NCBI RefSeq assembly: GCF_000179595.2
Contig: NZ_JH556657.1
Coordinates: 1 to 64,000 of the forward strand
Length of the DNA: 64,000 nucleotides
From: Acetivibrio cellulolyticus CD2
GTDB taxonomy: Bacteria > Bacillota > Clostridia > Acetivibrionales > Acetivibrionaceae
Reading direction: 5' to 3'
Of this stretch, positions 8,182-17,925 are shown in pieces. Below the pieces are notes generated by a model. The model worked only from the letters and a program-made list of their open reading frames with translations, was not told the origin of the DNA and did no database searches. A program made the translations under genes and the position numbers. Each line of letters begins with the position of its first letter. Within the stretch, counting starts at the first letter, position 1.

Positions 8182-8733
8182 TTACATTTTTGAATCTACA
8201 CTGCACTTATAGGCAATTTTTAGAGATTTTATCAAATTGGGAACTGCCAAAACGATGAAGGATATCAGAAGTAAGAATATAATCCCGCTTTTTGTTTTCA
8301 GAAAGCTAAATATATAACCTGCAAAAGGTATACGAACCCCAATATATTTTCCTACTATATCTTCCGGAGTAATATAATTTAAGTCCTCCGCATTGTTATT
8401 ATCGCCTTTGGTTACGTACTGACAGGTATCATTTACAATCTTTTCACTTACAATTCTATGTGTTACCAGCATATTGTAATCTTTTGATCTGAAAGTCACA
8501 ACTTCTCCAGCCTCATAGGTATCCATAGGACTTTTCTCCTTGATTACTATAATGGAACCGGTTTTTATGGAAGGCTCCATTGAACCTGAAAGAACTGTGA
8601 GAATTTCATACCCGAATACGTTTGGAGAACTGCCAGTCATTTTAGCTGCTATTACAAAACACAAACTAAAAATAGTTGTTAAAATAATTGTACCTAAAAT
8701 AACCTTTCCTAAAACCATTTTCACTTTTAACAT
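8182..8733 (-). CDS. sipW: Signal peptidase I, SipW (ER-type) family
   Basis: This 183-aa membrane protease has an N-terminal membrane helix, the SGSMEPSIKTGS box with nucleophile Ser, a LVTHRIV box where His replaces the Lys of bacterial-type enzymes, a TKGDNN box, and a C-terminal membrane helix. Ser-His catalysis and this layout are characteristic of SipW-type peptidases, which mature TasA and TapA. Its start overlaps the stop of the preceding small gene (TAATG), implying translational coupling. The presumed substrate is the TasA-like protein encoded 139 bp downstream. Confidence 0.88.
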   Translation of the reverse strand: MLKVKMVLGKVILGTIILTTIFSLCFVIAAKMTGSSPNVFGYEILTVLSGSMEPSIKTGSIIVIKEKSPMDTYEAGEVVTFRSKDYNMLVTHRIVSEKIVNDTCQYVTKGDNNNAEDLNYITPEDIVGKYIGVRIPFAGYIFSFLKTKSGIIFLLLISFIVLAVPNLIKSLKIAYKCSVDSKM

Positions 8734-9020
8734 TACTCGTCCTCCCTCAGAAATTCTAATGGATCATTTACTTTCTTCTCACCTTCCACATTTCCGGCCG
8801 CCCCATATACTGCTCCCATTACAGTTTCGGGCTCATTTTTTACATCTGTCTCTACTTTGAAAGCTCCTGTCTCAATGGATATGCTATTGTTTACCAGTGC
8901 ATAAGAAGGCTTTATGTTCTGAATTAATGCAATTATGGCTAAAAACCAAACCAGATACAAAGCTATCCAAACTACTGCCTGATAAAATCTTTTAATTTTA
9001 TATAACAATTTACAATCCAT
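8733..9020 (-). CDS. Small membrane/secreted protein of the sipW operon
   Basis: This 95-aa protein has one hydrophobic helix (about residues 14-37) followed by SYALVNNSISIETGAFKV, which resembles the post-signal segment of camelysin/TasA proteins. The remaining tail is acidic and polar. It is translationally coupled to sipW and is first in the three-gene operon, the position occupied by tapA in Bacillus, though no sequence similarity to TapA is evident. It may be a SipW substrate or an anchor for the fibre protein. RBS GGGGAG is 7 bases before ATG. Confidence 0.6.
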   Translation of the reverse strand: MDCKLLYKIKRFYQAVVWIALYLVWFLAIIALIQNIKPSYALVNNSISIETGAFKVETDVKNEPETVMGAVYGAAGNVEGEKKVNDPLEFLREDE

Positions 9021-9122
9021 CTGAGTACTCCCCTATCTCCCCTTGCATATTATCTCAACTCAACTTACAACTTGATTATAATTTGAATTTCACTAACTGT
9101 AATATATTCTTTGTGAAAAGTA

Positions 9123-9150
9123 AAAAAACGACTGCTAACAGTCGTTTTTT
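9123..9150. terminator. Bidirectional terminator
   Basis: A perfect 12-bp stem (9123-9134 with 9139-9150) has a 4-base loop and A/T runs at the ends. It lies after the cardiolipin synthase stop on the minus strand. Confidence 0.85.
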
Positions 9151-9188
9151 TCATGTAAACGGTAAAATTTAATCTATGAAATGATATT

Positions 9189-10724
9189 TTACATAAGCGG
9201 TGCCAAAAGCCTGAGCACAGAACCCAGTAAAGCATTATACCACCTAAAGTCTTTAAAATCCTCCATCTTAACCTCTCTACAGACCTCCAAAGTATTTAAA
9301 AAGTCATCTCTGATATCTTTTAGGGCACTACTTTTGTACATCCAAACACCACATTCATAATGCATAAAAAAGCTACGGAAATCCATATTTATGGTGCCAA
9401 CTACCCCAAATTCATCATCTGTGACAAGGGTTTTTGCATGTATAAATCCAGGGGTGTATTCATAGATTTTCACGCCACTTTCAACCAATATTTTATAATT
9501 CGATTTTGTGACTGTGTGCACATACCACTTATCAGCACAATGAGGCGTAATAATACGAACATCAACTCCCCCTTTAGCAGCTGAAGTTAAAGCTTTTATC
9601 ATGTCGTGATCAATAACCAAATATGGAGTAGTTATAAAAACATACCTCTTTGCTTTATTTATTAAATTCAGATAAACTATTTCCCCAACATGTTCATCAT
9701 CTAACGGACTATCCGAAAAAGGTTGATAATATCCTTTTATACTTACTTCCCTATCCAATCGACTTTTGACCTTGTACCTGTTAAAATCCTCATCAACATT
9801 TCTTAGGCACTCCCACAACGATAAAAACATAACCGTCATGCTCCACACAGCATCTCCTTTAAGCATAATTGCAGTGTCCTTCCAATGCCCATGTTTCTCA
9901 ATTTCATTGATGTATTCATCCGCCAGATTTATTCCACCGGTAAATCCCGTGTGCCCGTCTATAATTGTGATTTTCCGGTGATCCCTATTATTCAACCTGA
10001 TGTACAATATAGGAATCATTGGATTGAATACACAGCATTTAATCCCAAGCTTTTCAAGCTTTTTAGAATAATTATATGGTAAAGTAAGAAGACAGCCGGC
10101 ATCATCATATATAATACGAACATCTACACCTTCTTTAACTTTTTCCACTAGTATATCTAATATATTGTTCCACATAACTCCTTCCTGAATAATAAAGTAC
10201 TCCATAAAAATGAAATGCTTTGCTTTCTTCAGTTCTTCCTTAAGCCTCTCAAATTTCTTTTCTCCAATTGGCAGATATTCGCCAGTCGTGTTGTTATACG
10301 GAGGATAATGCGCATTATTGTGAATATATCTTGACTGAATTGATGCGTCCTCACTTTGCTCTATAATCTCATTCAAAATGGCTTTTTGAGGTTTTAAAAC
10401 CTTAAAAACTTTCTCATCCATTAATTTCATTTTACGTTTTTCCCTCTTGCTTACCCTTTTTCCACCAAAGAAAATATAAAACAGGCCTCCAAAAATGGGG
10501 AATAGAAGTATCGGTATAATCCATGCTATCTTATATGACGGATTACTCCTGTCATTAATAATCCATAAGACCGCAAGTATACTTATAAATATACTTATCC
10601 AATAGAAATGAACAAAGTAGTTATTGAATTTTAGAATAACACCAATAATTGCTGCTAATTGTAGGGCTATAGCAACAGATATCAGAACAACCCTTCTATA
10701 AAGAAACCTTATAATAGCCTTCAT
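9189..10724 (-). CDS. cls: Cardiolipin synthase
   Basis: This membrane phospholipase-D-family enzyme (about 511 aa) joins phosphatidylglycerol molecules to make cardiolipin. Two N-terminal membrane helices are followed by two HKD motifs: NRDHRKITIIDGHTGFTGG in the first half and GFIHAKTLVTDDEFGVVG in the second. I chose ATG 10724 because ATGAGG lies 6 bases upstream and the family length fits; in-frame starts at 10736 and 10763 are less well placed. Single gene, flanked by terminators. Confidence 0.92.
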   Translation of the reverse strand: MKAIIRFLYRRVVLISVAIALQLAAIIGVILKFNNYFVHFYWISIFISILAVLWIINDRSNPSYKIAWIIPILLFPIFGGLFYIFFGGKRVSKREKRKMKLMDEKVFKVLKPQKAILNEIIEQSEDASIQSRYIHNNAHYPPYNNTTGEYLPIGEKKFERLKEELKKAKHFIFMEYFIIQEGVMWNNILDILVEKVKEGVDVRIIYDDAGCLLTLPYNYSKKLEKLGIKCCVFNPMIPILYIRLNNRDHRKITIIDGHTGFTGGINLADEYINEIEKHGHWKDTAIMLKGDAVWSMTVMFLSLWECLRNVDEDFNRYKVKSRLDREVSIKGYYQPFSDSPLDDEHVGEIVYLNLINKAKRYVFITTPYLVIDHDMIKALTSAAKGGVDVRIITPHCADKWYVHTVTKSNYKILVESGVKIYEYTPGFIHAKTLVTDDEFGVVGTINMDFRSFFMHYECGVWMYKSSALKDIRDDFLNTLEVCREVKMEDFKDFRWYNALLGSVLRLLAPLM

Positions 10725-10857
10725 ACTAAGCCTCATCTCCTCAAAAATGGTCCAACCAATCATCTCTATTCTATCATATTTAGGCAGAAGTTAACTGGTA
10801 AATTATTAGTTTATAATCTAGCTGAATAAATCTGTTCTACATTTAACTTGAAAAGTG

Positions 10858-10892
10858 CAAAAAAACACCCCTTTTTCCTTAAGAAAAAGAGG
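10858..10892 (-). terminator. Terminator of the GH5 gene
   Basis: On the minus strand a 10-bp stem (10892-10883 with 10877-10868) is followed by a run of T (10865-10859). It lies 18 bases after the GH5 stop. Confidence 0.8.
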
Positions 10893-10909
10893 CACCAAAT
10901 TTACCGCAA

Positions 10910-11938
10910 TTAGTATTTCCGCATCAATTCCAGCATCTTCCTGTCTAGTGCATGTCCATGCCAGTCTTCATAAGTCACATCTCTGCGTTTAGAATCCATA
11001 ATTCCAAATTCACCCGAGAATTCCCAAAGCAAAAATCCAATATTGTTTGACTTCAATATATCTAAAACATCTTCCATCCATTTTAGCATCACTTCATGGG
11101 GAGTATGTATATATGCACCGCCTTCTCCGCAAATTACAGGAATTCCTTTTCTGGTGAGCTTTACCCACTTTTCATAGTGATCTTCCAGCATTTTTCGATC
11201 CCATGGCCTTTCATCCTGCTTTGCACCCGGCCAGACAGGTGTCTCCCACTTCTGGTCACTAACCCATTCTGCCATATAATGGCTAAGCCCAAAAGGAATA
11301 TATGCCCTGCAGCTCTGTATAGCACCAGTATCAACTAATTCGAATACAGGTTCATTTCCACCACACAGCCCCTCTACTACTATCTTCCTATTATTATCTA
11401 CTTCCCTGATAGTATTAATAGCTTCTCTCATAATCCTGACATAATCAGCCTCTGTCATTTTGCCTTGCTCAGGGCACGGGGGCTCATTTAGCAGGTCAAA
11501 GCTAAGTTTATCACCGGAAATACCCTTGTAACGTTTGGAGAATGTCTCCCAATAGAAGCAGAAAAGCTGTTGTGCCTCCCTGTCCTTCCAGAGGTCAAAC
11601 GGCTCCTGAATTTCGGTGTTTATACAATACCCAGGTGCTCTGTGTATATTGAGCGATACGTGCAGCCCATTTCTGCTTCCCATCTCAATTACCCTATCAA
11701 TCTTTTCAAGGACAACTTCGTCCATTTTATAAAAATCCTTTTCATCACCAACCCAATTCCTATAACACATCGGAATACGAATACAATTAAAACCCCAATC
11801 CGCAATCCATTTTATATATTCTTCCGAAAAATCGCCTAAATGCCTTTCATACTTTCCATTCATGTCAGCTTCCTTTTTCGAAATAAATAAGTTTAAAAGA
11901 TTAAATCCCTTCCACCTTGACGTAGTCCTGTCCGTCAT
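10910..11938 (-). CDS. Glycoside hydrolase family 5 enzyme, cytoplasmic
   Basis: This 342-aa (beta/alpha)8 retaining glycosidase has the acid/base Glu at 152 in LLNEPP and the nucleophile Glu at 272 in VICGEGGAY, with supporting conserved RIPM, HVSLNIHRAPG and WEFSGEFG blocks. There is no signal peptide, linker, carbohydrate-binding module or dockerin, so it acts in the cytoplasm, probably on imported oligosaccharides. The substrate (beta-glucan, mannan or other) cannot be told from sequence reading alone. RBS AGGAGA precedes ATG. Confidence 0.85.
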   Translation of the reverse strand: MTDRTTSRWKGFNLLNLFISKKEADMNGKYERHLGDFSEEYIKWIADWGFNCIRIPMCYRNWVGDEKDFYKMDEVVLEKIDRVIEMGSRNGLHVSLNIHRAPGYCINTEIQEPFDLWKDREAQQLFCFYWETFSKRYKGISGDKLSFDLLNEPPCPEQGKMTEADYVRIMREAINTIREVDNNRKIVVEGLCGGNEPVFELVDTGAIQSCRAYIPFGLSHYMAEWVSDQKWETPVWPGAKQDERPWDRKMLEDHYEKWVKLTRKGIPVICGEGGAYIHTPHEVMLKWMEDVLDILKSNNIGFLLWEFSGEFGIMDSKRRDVTYEDWHGHALDRKMLELMRKY

Positions 11939-12028
11939 AATAATATTTCTCCTATTATCACATAATATAAAACCCAGCCAAATATGTACTCATGCCCAAA
12001 ACATCAATAACAGAAACATTATAAGTCT

Positions 12029-13219
12029 CTACGAATGATTGTCTTTTAAAATTACTGCCCTTTTAATTTTATCAGACCCAAATCTCTCCCTAATTAAATC
12101 AAAGGTTTTTTCCAGTTTTTCTTCTTTTTCGTTACAACCTTCACTGTTATCCATATTGAATATTGATATCTGTTCTGCTTCATCTTCAGAAATATTATTT
12201 AATGAAATCCCAAGTAATCTTACAGGTCGGCGGTTATCCCAGTTATCTTCCAACAAGTCTGCCCCTGCAGCATATATTTCTTTGGTTAAATATGTAGCCC
12301 TAATGGATTTTTGCCGGGTTATAGTTTTGAAATCTTCATATCTGATAGCTATTGATATTGTTTTGCCCTTGTAGTTTTGCTTTCTTGCTTCCATCCCAAC
12401 ATCCTCAGCAAGCCTCAACAAAACTGCTTTGGCATACTCCAAATCTGTTATATTTTGGGGCAGTGTAGTAGTTCTGCCTACAGATTTACTTTTGCTTATT
12501 GGATTTTCTGAAACTTGAGATTCATCAATACCATTTGCCAAACGGTAAATTTCGCCACCGTATTTTCCAAACTTTTTTATAAGAAATTGCGGGTCACTTT
12601 TTGCTATATCCCCGATTTTATATATTCCAATATCTATAAGGTTCTTCTCCGTCTGTTTGCCAATCCCATACATTTCTCTTACCGGAAGCGGCCATAACTT
12701 TTCACTTATATCATTCCTCCACAGTTCTGTTATTCCAAGAGGTTTTTTGAATTCCGAGGCCATTTTTGCCAGAAATTTATTTTCAGAAATGCCTATCGAG
12801 CACCAAAGATCCAATTCGTTCATTATATCCTTCATAATTCTTTTTGCAGACTCCACAGGCTTCCCGAATAATGCCTCGCACCCTGTCATATCAAGCCATG
12901 CTTCATCAATACTGTTTTGCTGTACTACAGGCGAATATCTTGAAAGAATACTCATTACTTCTCTTGACTTCTTTTCATAAAGTCCATGGCTAGGAGGTAT
13001 CAGAATAATATCAGGGCAAAGTTTCTTCGCCTCATGTATAAGCATTGTCGTCTTTACTCCATACTTCCTTGCCTCATAATTTGCAGCAAGAATAATCCCT
13101 GTTCTCTTTTTGGGATCTCCTGCAACCGCTGCTGTCCTGCCTTTTAGTTCTGGATTTTTGGCCATCTCGCAGCTTATAAAAAAAGCATTCATATCTACAA
13201 GGAAAATAACTCTTTCCAT
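12029..13219 (-). CDS. dinB: DNA polymerase IV (Y family)
   Basis: This 396-aa translesion polymerase has the catalytic Asp of FLVDMNAFFISCE near the N-terminus, the SIDEAWLD box with the paired acidic residues, the IGISENKFLAKMAS block and a helix-hairpin-helix (MYGIGKQTEKNL). The little-finger domain fills the C-terminus. It bypasses damaged template bases at the cost of accuracy. It is likely monocistronic. RBS AGAGGA precedes ATG. No LexA/SOS box was evident by eye. Confidence 0.92.
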   Translation of the reverse strand: MERVIFLVDMNAFFISCEMAKNPELKGRTAAVAGDPKKRTGIILAANYEARKYGVKTTMLIHEAKKLCPDIILIPPSHGLYEKKSREVMSILSRYSPVVQQNSIDEAWLDMTGCEALFGKPVESAKRIMKDIMNELDLWCSIGISENKFLAKMASEFKKPLGITELWRNDISEKLWPLPVREMYGIGKQTEKNLIDIGIYKIGDIAKSDPQFLIKKFGKYGGEIYRLANGIDESQVSENPISKSKSVGRTTTLPQNITDLEYAKAVLLRLAEDVGMEARKQNYKGKTISIAIRYEDFKTITRQKSIRATYLTKEIYAAGADLLEDNWDNRRPVRLLGISLNNISEDEAEQISIFNMDNSEGCNEKEEKLEKTFDLIRERFGSDKIKRAVILKDNHS

Positions 13220-13278
13220 AACATTCCTCTTTAATAAAAATCTTCTGTTCAGTTTAAATCTTTAAAGCTCTATAATAT

Positions 13279-13860
<582 letters not shown>

Positions 13861-14006
13861 TTATTTTAATCTTAATCTCTTCATTACAAACTTTTCTAGT
13901 AATATTATAACAGATTTTTTTAAAACAAGTACACCACTTAAGAAATAGCCATACTTATATTTTCAGCATTCCTAAATCCCTAATTTTTAAACAATCAATC
14001 AAAAAA

Positions 14007-14041
14007 AATAGCCATACAGACCTTAAGTCCATATGGCTATT
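14007..14041 (-). terminator. Terminator of the GH9 gene
   Basis: A perfect 10-bp stem (14007-14016 with 14032-14041) is followed on the minus strand by a long T run (14008-14001). It lies 28 bases downstream of the GH9 stop. Confidence 0.85.
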
Positions 14042-14068
14042 CATACTAAATAGTAATTTTAATCTCTC

Positions 14069-16213
14069 TTAATTAAAGAATTCTTCTCCAAGAAGCCCCT
14101 TTCTCATATGTCCGAAGTCAATTGAGTTTGCCGATCCATTACTGTCAACATCGGCAGCTGTAAACTGTCTTTCAGTAAAAGTTTGTTTACCAAGCAAGTA
14201 CAGTCTCATATAACCGAAATCTATTGAGTTAAAGCTTCCATTACCGTCAATGTCACCTTTTACAACTGAACCTGAAGTAGGAGTAGCTGTAGCAGTCTTT
14301 GTAGGTGTAACTGTAGGAGTTTTAGGTGGATTAGAAGTCTTTGAAGGAGTAGTTCCATCAGGCTCTGTTCCGAATATTAATGTATCTCCATCATATACAG
14401 TTATTGTTGTTGACTTAGCAGGTGTAGTTCCTGTACCAAGTCCCTTGTATGACGGGTCGTTTGTTGGATCCCATTTTGATCCTGCAGGTGCTGTTATACG
14501 AAGTTGGAGCTCAGCAGCATATTCAGACTGTCCACCTGGATAAATGTTAGTTCCGTCTGCATATTTAACTTCAATATAATAAATATCACCTTTATAAGGC
14601 TTAAGCTGTGAAACGGTTGCTTCCATATTTGTTTCCATATAATTTGTTCCAACCACTACACTGCTTGGATCTACTCCCTCAGAAAGATCTACATAGTAAC
14701 GATATGAAAGGTCTTTGATCAATCTTGCAGGCCAAGCTGAACGGTTGTTCAAGAATAACTTGAATGCCATATCATTTCCTGAGCTTCCAGTTACTGCACC
14801 TTCAACATAGAACTCATCTTCTTTTACTTCAGGTGCTGGGAAGTTTGCAACAGGAGTTCCACCGTATTTAGCATACATACCGCAGAGTATTCCTACAAAA
14901 CCAGCATTGTAGTCTGTAGCAACTTCGTTACAAACATAATCTTTAATATCATCAGTATAAGAACCTGAAGAACTAGGACCACCTACTAAAGCTCCGTAAA
15001 GGATGTGTCTGTGATTTTCAGGGTATGTCAATTGGTCAGTCCATGAACTATGTGCTGTTCTGTGGTGAGGATGCTCCGGTGGTTTTGTACCAAATCCACA
15101 AACGTAGCTCCTGCCACTGCTTCCAAGTGCATAATCTATCTGTTTCTTAGCAAAACCATAATATCTATCCTTCAATGTAGTATCTGATAGAGAATCAGCA
15201 TATACATTGGCAAGAAATGCCTCTGTTGTTGCATATCTTAATGAACCCCATTGATCAAGCCATGCAAGATCTCCAACGTATTTTATCTGTTTTCCATTAT
15301 ATCCAACAGACCACCAGTCAAGGTGCTTCTTAACGAAATCGTGATATTCTGACTTGCCTGTTTCTTTTGCAAGCATTAACATAGCTCCGTAGTGAACATC
15401 ATCCCAACAGTGAGCCCATGTATATTTCATATCTGGAACTTGATCTTCTGTCTTTTGAAGTGCAACAAGTGATTCTGCCTTTTCAAGGTAAGTATCGTCA
15501 TTTGTTGCTATATGGAGCCAAATTGCTGACCACATAAGTTCGTCCTGCCAACCACTCCATGAGTTATAGAAGTTTTTTGCTGCTTCATAACCATTATCGC
15601 TTCTTGTTGAATCCGAAAGTGCAAAAAGACTTTTTGCATGGGTAAGGTATGTACTATCTTTAAGAACTATTGAACCGATTGCAAGAGCTGCAGCCATCTG
15701 AGCTGTTACACAAGTAGGTTTACCTGTATATGATGGTCTTGTCATCTCTTTTTCAAGACATTCAACAGGTCCCCACCAAGCATGGTCTCTAGTTCCGTCA
15801 CCTACCTGATACACAATGCTTGTCCCCTTGTCACAAGCAACAAGGTAATCCAATATAAACTTGAGGTTATTTTCGAGGTGAACTTTTTGTCCTGATGACT
15901 CAATATCATCACCATATTCATACAAAGCCCAACCAAGCATTGATGCAGTATATGACATAGGAAGATTAAACTTAACATGGTCTCCTGCATCATACAATCC
16001 ACCTAATACATCATCCTTCATTGTTGAATCTCCACGCCACTCAACACGGTTCCAATCTGGAAGTGGACCTGCCTGCTGAGCCTCATAGAAAAAAATTGAT
16101 TTCTGAAGGGCTTCAGCATAGTTATAGCTTCCTGCTGCCGATACCATGTTTGTTGGTAACGCCATAACCACAAGCATAGCTAATAAGAGTAAAAAGCATA
16201 CTGTCTTTTTCAA
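14069..16213 (-). CDS. Cellulosomal endoglucanase GH9-CBM3c-dockerin I
   Basis: This 714-aa secreted cellulase hydrolyses beta-1,4-glucan as part of the cellulosome. Order: signal peptide (residues 1-27, ending VSAA); GH9 catalytic domain to about 455 with catalytic Asp in YDAGDHVKFN (D75/D78), the HPHHR active-site His segment and the catalytic Glu in CNEVATDYNAGFVG; a CBM3c module (about 465-620) that feeds the chain to the catalytic site; a Thr/Pro linker; and a type I dockerin with two Ca-binding repeats (GDIDGNGSFNSIDFG and DVDSNGSANSIDFG). It starts at TTG with AAGGAGG 8 bases upstream. The layout equals Cel9G/CelQ-type processive endoglucanases. Confidence 0.95.
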   Translation of the reverse strand: MKKTVCFLLLLAMLVVMALPTNMVSAAGSYNYAEALQKSIFFYEAQQAGPLPDWNRVEWRGDSTMKDDVLGGLYDAGDHVKFNLPMSYTASMLGWALYEYGDDIESSGQKVHLENNLKFILDYLVACDKGTSIVYQVGDGTRDHAWWGPVECLEKEMTRPSYTGKPTCVTAQMAAALAIGSIVLKDSTYLTHAKSLFALSDSTRSDNGYEAAKNFYNSWSGWQDELMWSAIWLHIATNDDTYLEKAESLVALQKTEDQVPDMKYTWAHCWDDVHYGAMLMLAKETGKSEYHDFVKKHLDWWSVGYNGKQIKYVGDLAWLDQWGSLRYATTEAFLANVYADSLSDTTLKDRYYGFAKKQIDYALGSSGRSYVCGFGTKPPEHPHHRTAHSSWTDQLTYPENHRHILYGALVGGPSSSGSYTDDIKDYVCNEVATDYNAGFVGILCGMYAKYGGTPVANFPAPEVKEDEFYVEGAVTGSSGNDMAFKLFLNNRSAWPARLIKDLSYRYYVDLSEGVDPSSVVVGTNYMETNMEATVSQLKPYKGDIYYIEVKYADGTNIYPGGQSEYAAELQLRITAPAGSKWDPTNDPSYKGLGTGTTPAKSTTITVYDGDTLIFGTEPDGTTPSKTSNPPKTPTVTPTKTATATPTSGSVVKGDIDGNGSFNSIDFGYMRLYLLGKQTFTERQFTAADVDSNGSANSIDFGHMRKGLLGEEFFN

Positions 16214-16567
16214 TTAACATTCCTCCTTAATAAATTTAAATAAACAACTATTAATAAGTTTAAAAGAAATAAGTTAAATATTTATTATGTCCTACTTCAC
16301 CCCCCTGTTGAAAATTATAAGTTATATTAATAAAATAACATTACTAGCCATGTCGATTTAGGTCAAATAAGCTAGACCAAGAAATTATAGCCAAAGTTAC
16401 ATTTCCAGCATTCCTAATTAATTCCCTTCAGTTTAAACTTTATATTGTGCGGATAGCATGTCTAATAATTATACTAAAATAAGTTCGTATGAAAGTAATT
16501 TTTTGAGTACCTAAATGATAACTTTTATCATATTTCGTATATGTATTACAAAAAAACTTATGATCAT
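16214..16567 (-). promoter_or_regulatory. 354-bp upstream region of the GH9 gene
   Basis: No gene is seen here. On the minus strand a perfect RBS lies just before the TTG start. Two TATAAT-like -10 boxes are visible (16391-16386 and 16478-16473), neither with a convincing -35. Between them and the gene lies an imperfect palindrome GGTC-N10-GACC (16361-16378) that could be an operator. The transcription start cannot be fixed by eye. Confidence 0.35.
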
Positions 16568-17437
16568 TTAGCTTGTTTTTTCTAAAATAAGTACTGTCTT
16601 TGTTTTCTCTGCATTACTCAACGCATTCATATATCCGTCAAAATCTCTGTCTGATTTATAATGTTTAATCGCATCACTAAACATGCCAAGTGCGCTCTCA
16701 TAATAATATATATCGTTATCCATTTCTGCTATATCATAAAATATATTACCAATATCAACCTTTACATGTCCATGTTGTCCTTGCAATTCTTTAAGCTTTA
16801 AAATCTCCTCAAACTCTTTTGCTGCCATAAGTAAATTTTGCTTTTTATCTTCATGCTTGGACAGTTCAATATAACACACCCCTTTTGCCTGCTTGACCCA
16901 CCCATATATATGAGGCCGTTCGCAACAGTCAAGCTTTCTTTGAACCTTATCAAACTCAGTTAAAGCTTCATTAAACCTCATATTATCAATTAGCTGCCCA
17001 GCTTTATCCATTACTTTTAAAACTCTTCTAACGGGATACTCATACATGTAACTGTAAACCTCATGCAATACTGCAATCAATCCTACTGACACCAACAACT
17101 GAATAATTATATTAATATACAACTCGTTAATAATAATATTATTTGTAAAATACACATCTATCAGATAGTACGCAATGACTATAAGCCCCTCGAGAAACAC
17201 TAAAAAGGCTATAACCCAAACTTCTCTAGGTTTATAGTAAATATACGACTTAAAAAAAGTCTTCTTTGCAAAAATATTTGCAAAACCCATAAGTGCACTT
17301 ACTGCAAGTAATCCAACTCCAAACCACAGATTCTTTAAATTAACCATATTTCCAATAGGATTTTTGGCTAATAAGTAATTTGCAGAAAGCACAATAAAAA
17401 CAGCGGCAAACAAAAATATGCCAGGCTTTCTTTTCAC
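16568..17437 (-). CDS. Membrane protein with TPR-like cytoplasmic domain, function unknown
   Basis: This 289-aa protein is not recognised as a named family. Four hydrophobic helices occupy residues 1-130 (MKRKPGIFLFAAVFIVL to VGLIAVLHEVYSYMY). The remaining 150 residues are helical, with repeated patterns reminiscent of tetratricopeptide repeats (FNEALTEFDKVQRKL, LLMAAKEFEEILKLK, YYESALGMFSDAIKHY), suggesting a protein-interaction role inside the cell. It starts at GTG with GGAGGAG upstream. It is transcribed alone and its neighbours do not suggest a function. Confidence 0.6.
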   Translation of the reverse strand: MKRKPGIFLFAAVFIVLSANYLLAKNPIGNMVNLKNLWFGVGLLAVSALMGFANIFAKKTFFKSYIYYKPREVWVIAFLVFLEGLIVIAYYLIDVYFTNNIIINELYINIIIQLLVSVGLIAVLHEVYSYMYEYPVRRVLKVMDKAGQLIDNMRFNEALTEFDKVQRKLDCCERPHIYGWVKQAKGVCYIELSKHEDKKQNLLMAAKEFEEILKLKELQGQHGHVKVDIGNIFYDIAEMDNDIYYYESALGMFSDAIKHYKSDRDFDGYMNALSNAEKTKTVLILEKTS

Positions 17438-17688
17438 TAATACTCCTCCTAAAAATACATTTCAACAATGCAAAATTAATTTAGGAATTATGGATTTGAG
17501 AGAATGATTTAAGAAATGGAAAACCACGAATATATTACAAACATTTTTGAAACGGATATATCAAAACTTTTCCCCAAAGTGCAACGAAAGCAATCAATTA
17601 AATTATAAAACCAAAATTCCCCTTAATATATATTCTTTATATAGCCTAATTATAACACTCATTTATATAAAAATAAAGATTAACAATA

Positions 17689-17705
17689 TATTAAGTTGTT
17701 TTTAT
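17689..17705 (+). repeat. Left 17-bp direct repeat flanking the IS30-family element
   Basis: The 17 bases TATTAAGTTGTTTTTAT occur here and again, identically, at 19088-19104, bracketing the insertion sequence. This is the expected pattern of a target-site duplication, though it is much longer than the 2-3 bp usual for IS30 elements. Confidence 0.7.
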
Positions 17706-17860
17706 AAATTGCAAGTTAAAGTGACGGTAAAATTTTGGTAAACTTGTATAATGCAAACTATTGGCACTATTGTTCGGGATGTCAAGGGCGAGCATAGCTC
17801 GTTCATCGTAGGCAAAGCCGGAGACCCTTTACATCCATTGCACTATCATCCTTTTGTTCC

Positions 17861-17923
17861 CGGTCTGTTATGACAGACCGGCTGCCTTCTGGCGAGGACA
17901 GGGCTTGGGACAGAGTCCCAAGG
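17861..17923 (-). terminator. Hairpins at the 3' end of the IS30 transposase
   Basis: Two strong hairpins lie inside the element after the transposase stop: CGGTCTGT-TA-TGACAGACCG-type stem at about 17861-17880 and CTTGGGAC-AGA-GTCCCAAG at about 17905-17923. They could end the transposase transcript or block read-through transcription entering the element. Confidence 0.5.
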
Positions 17924-17925
17924 TT

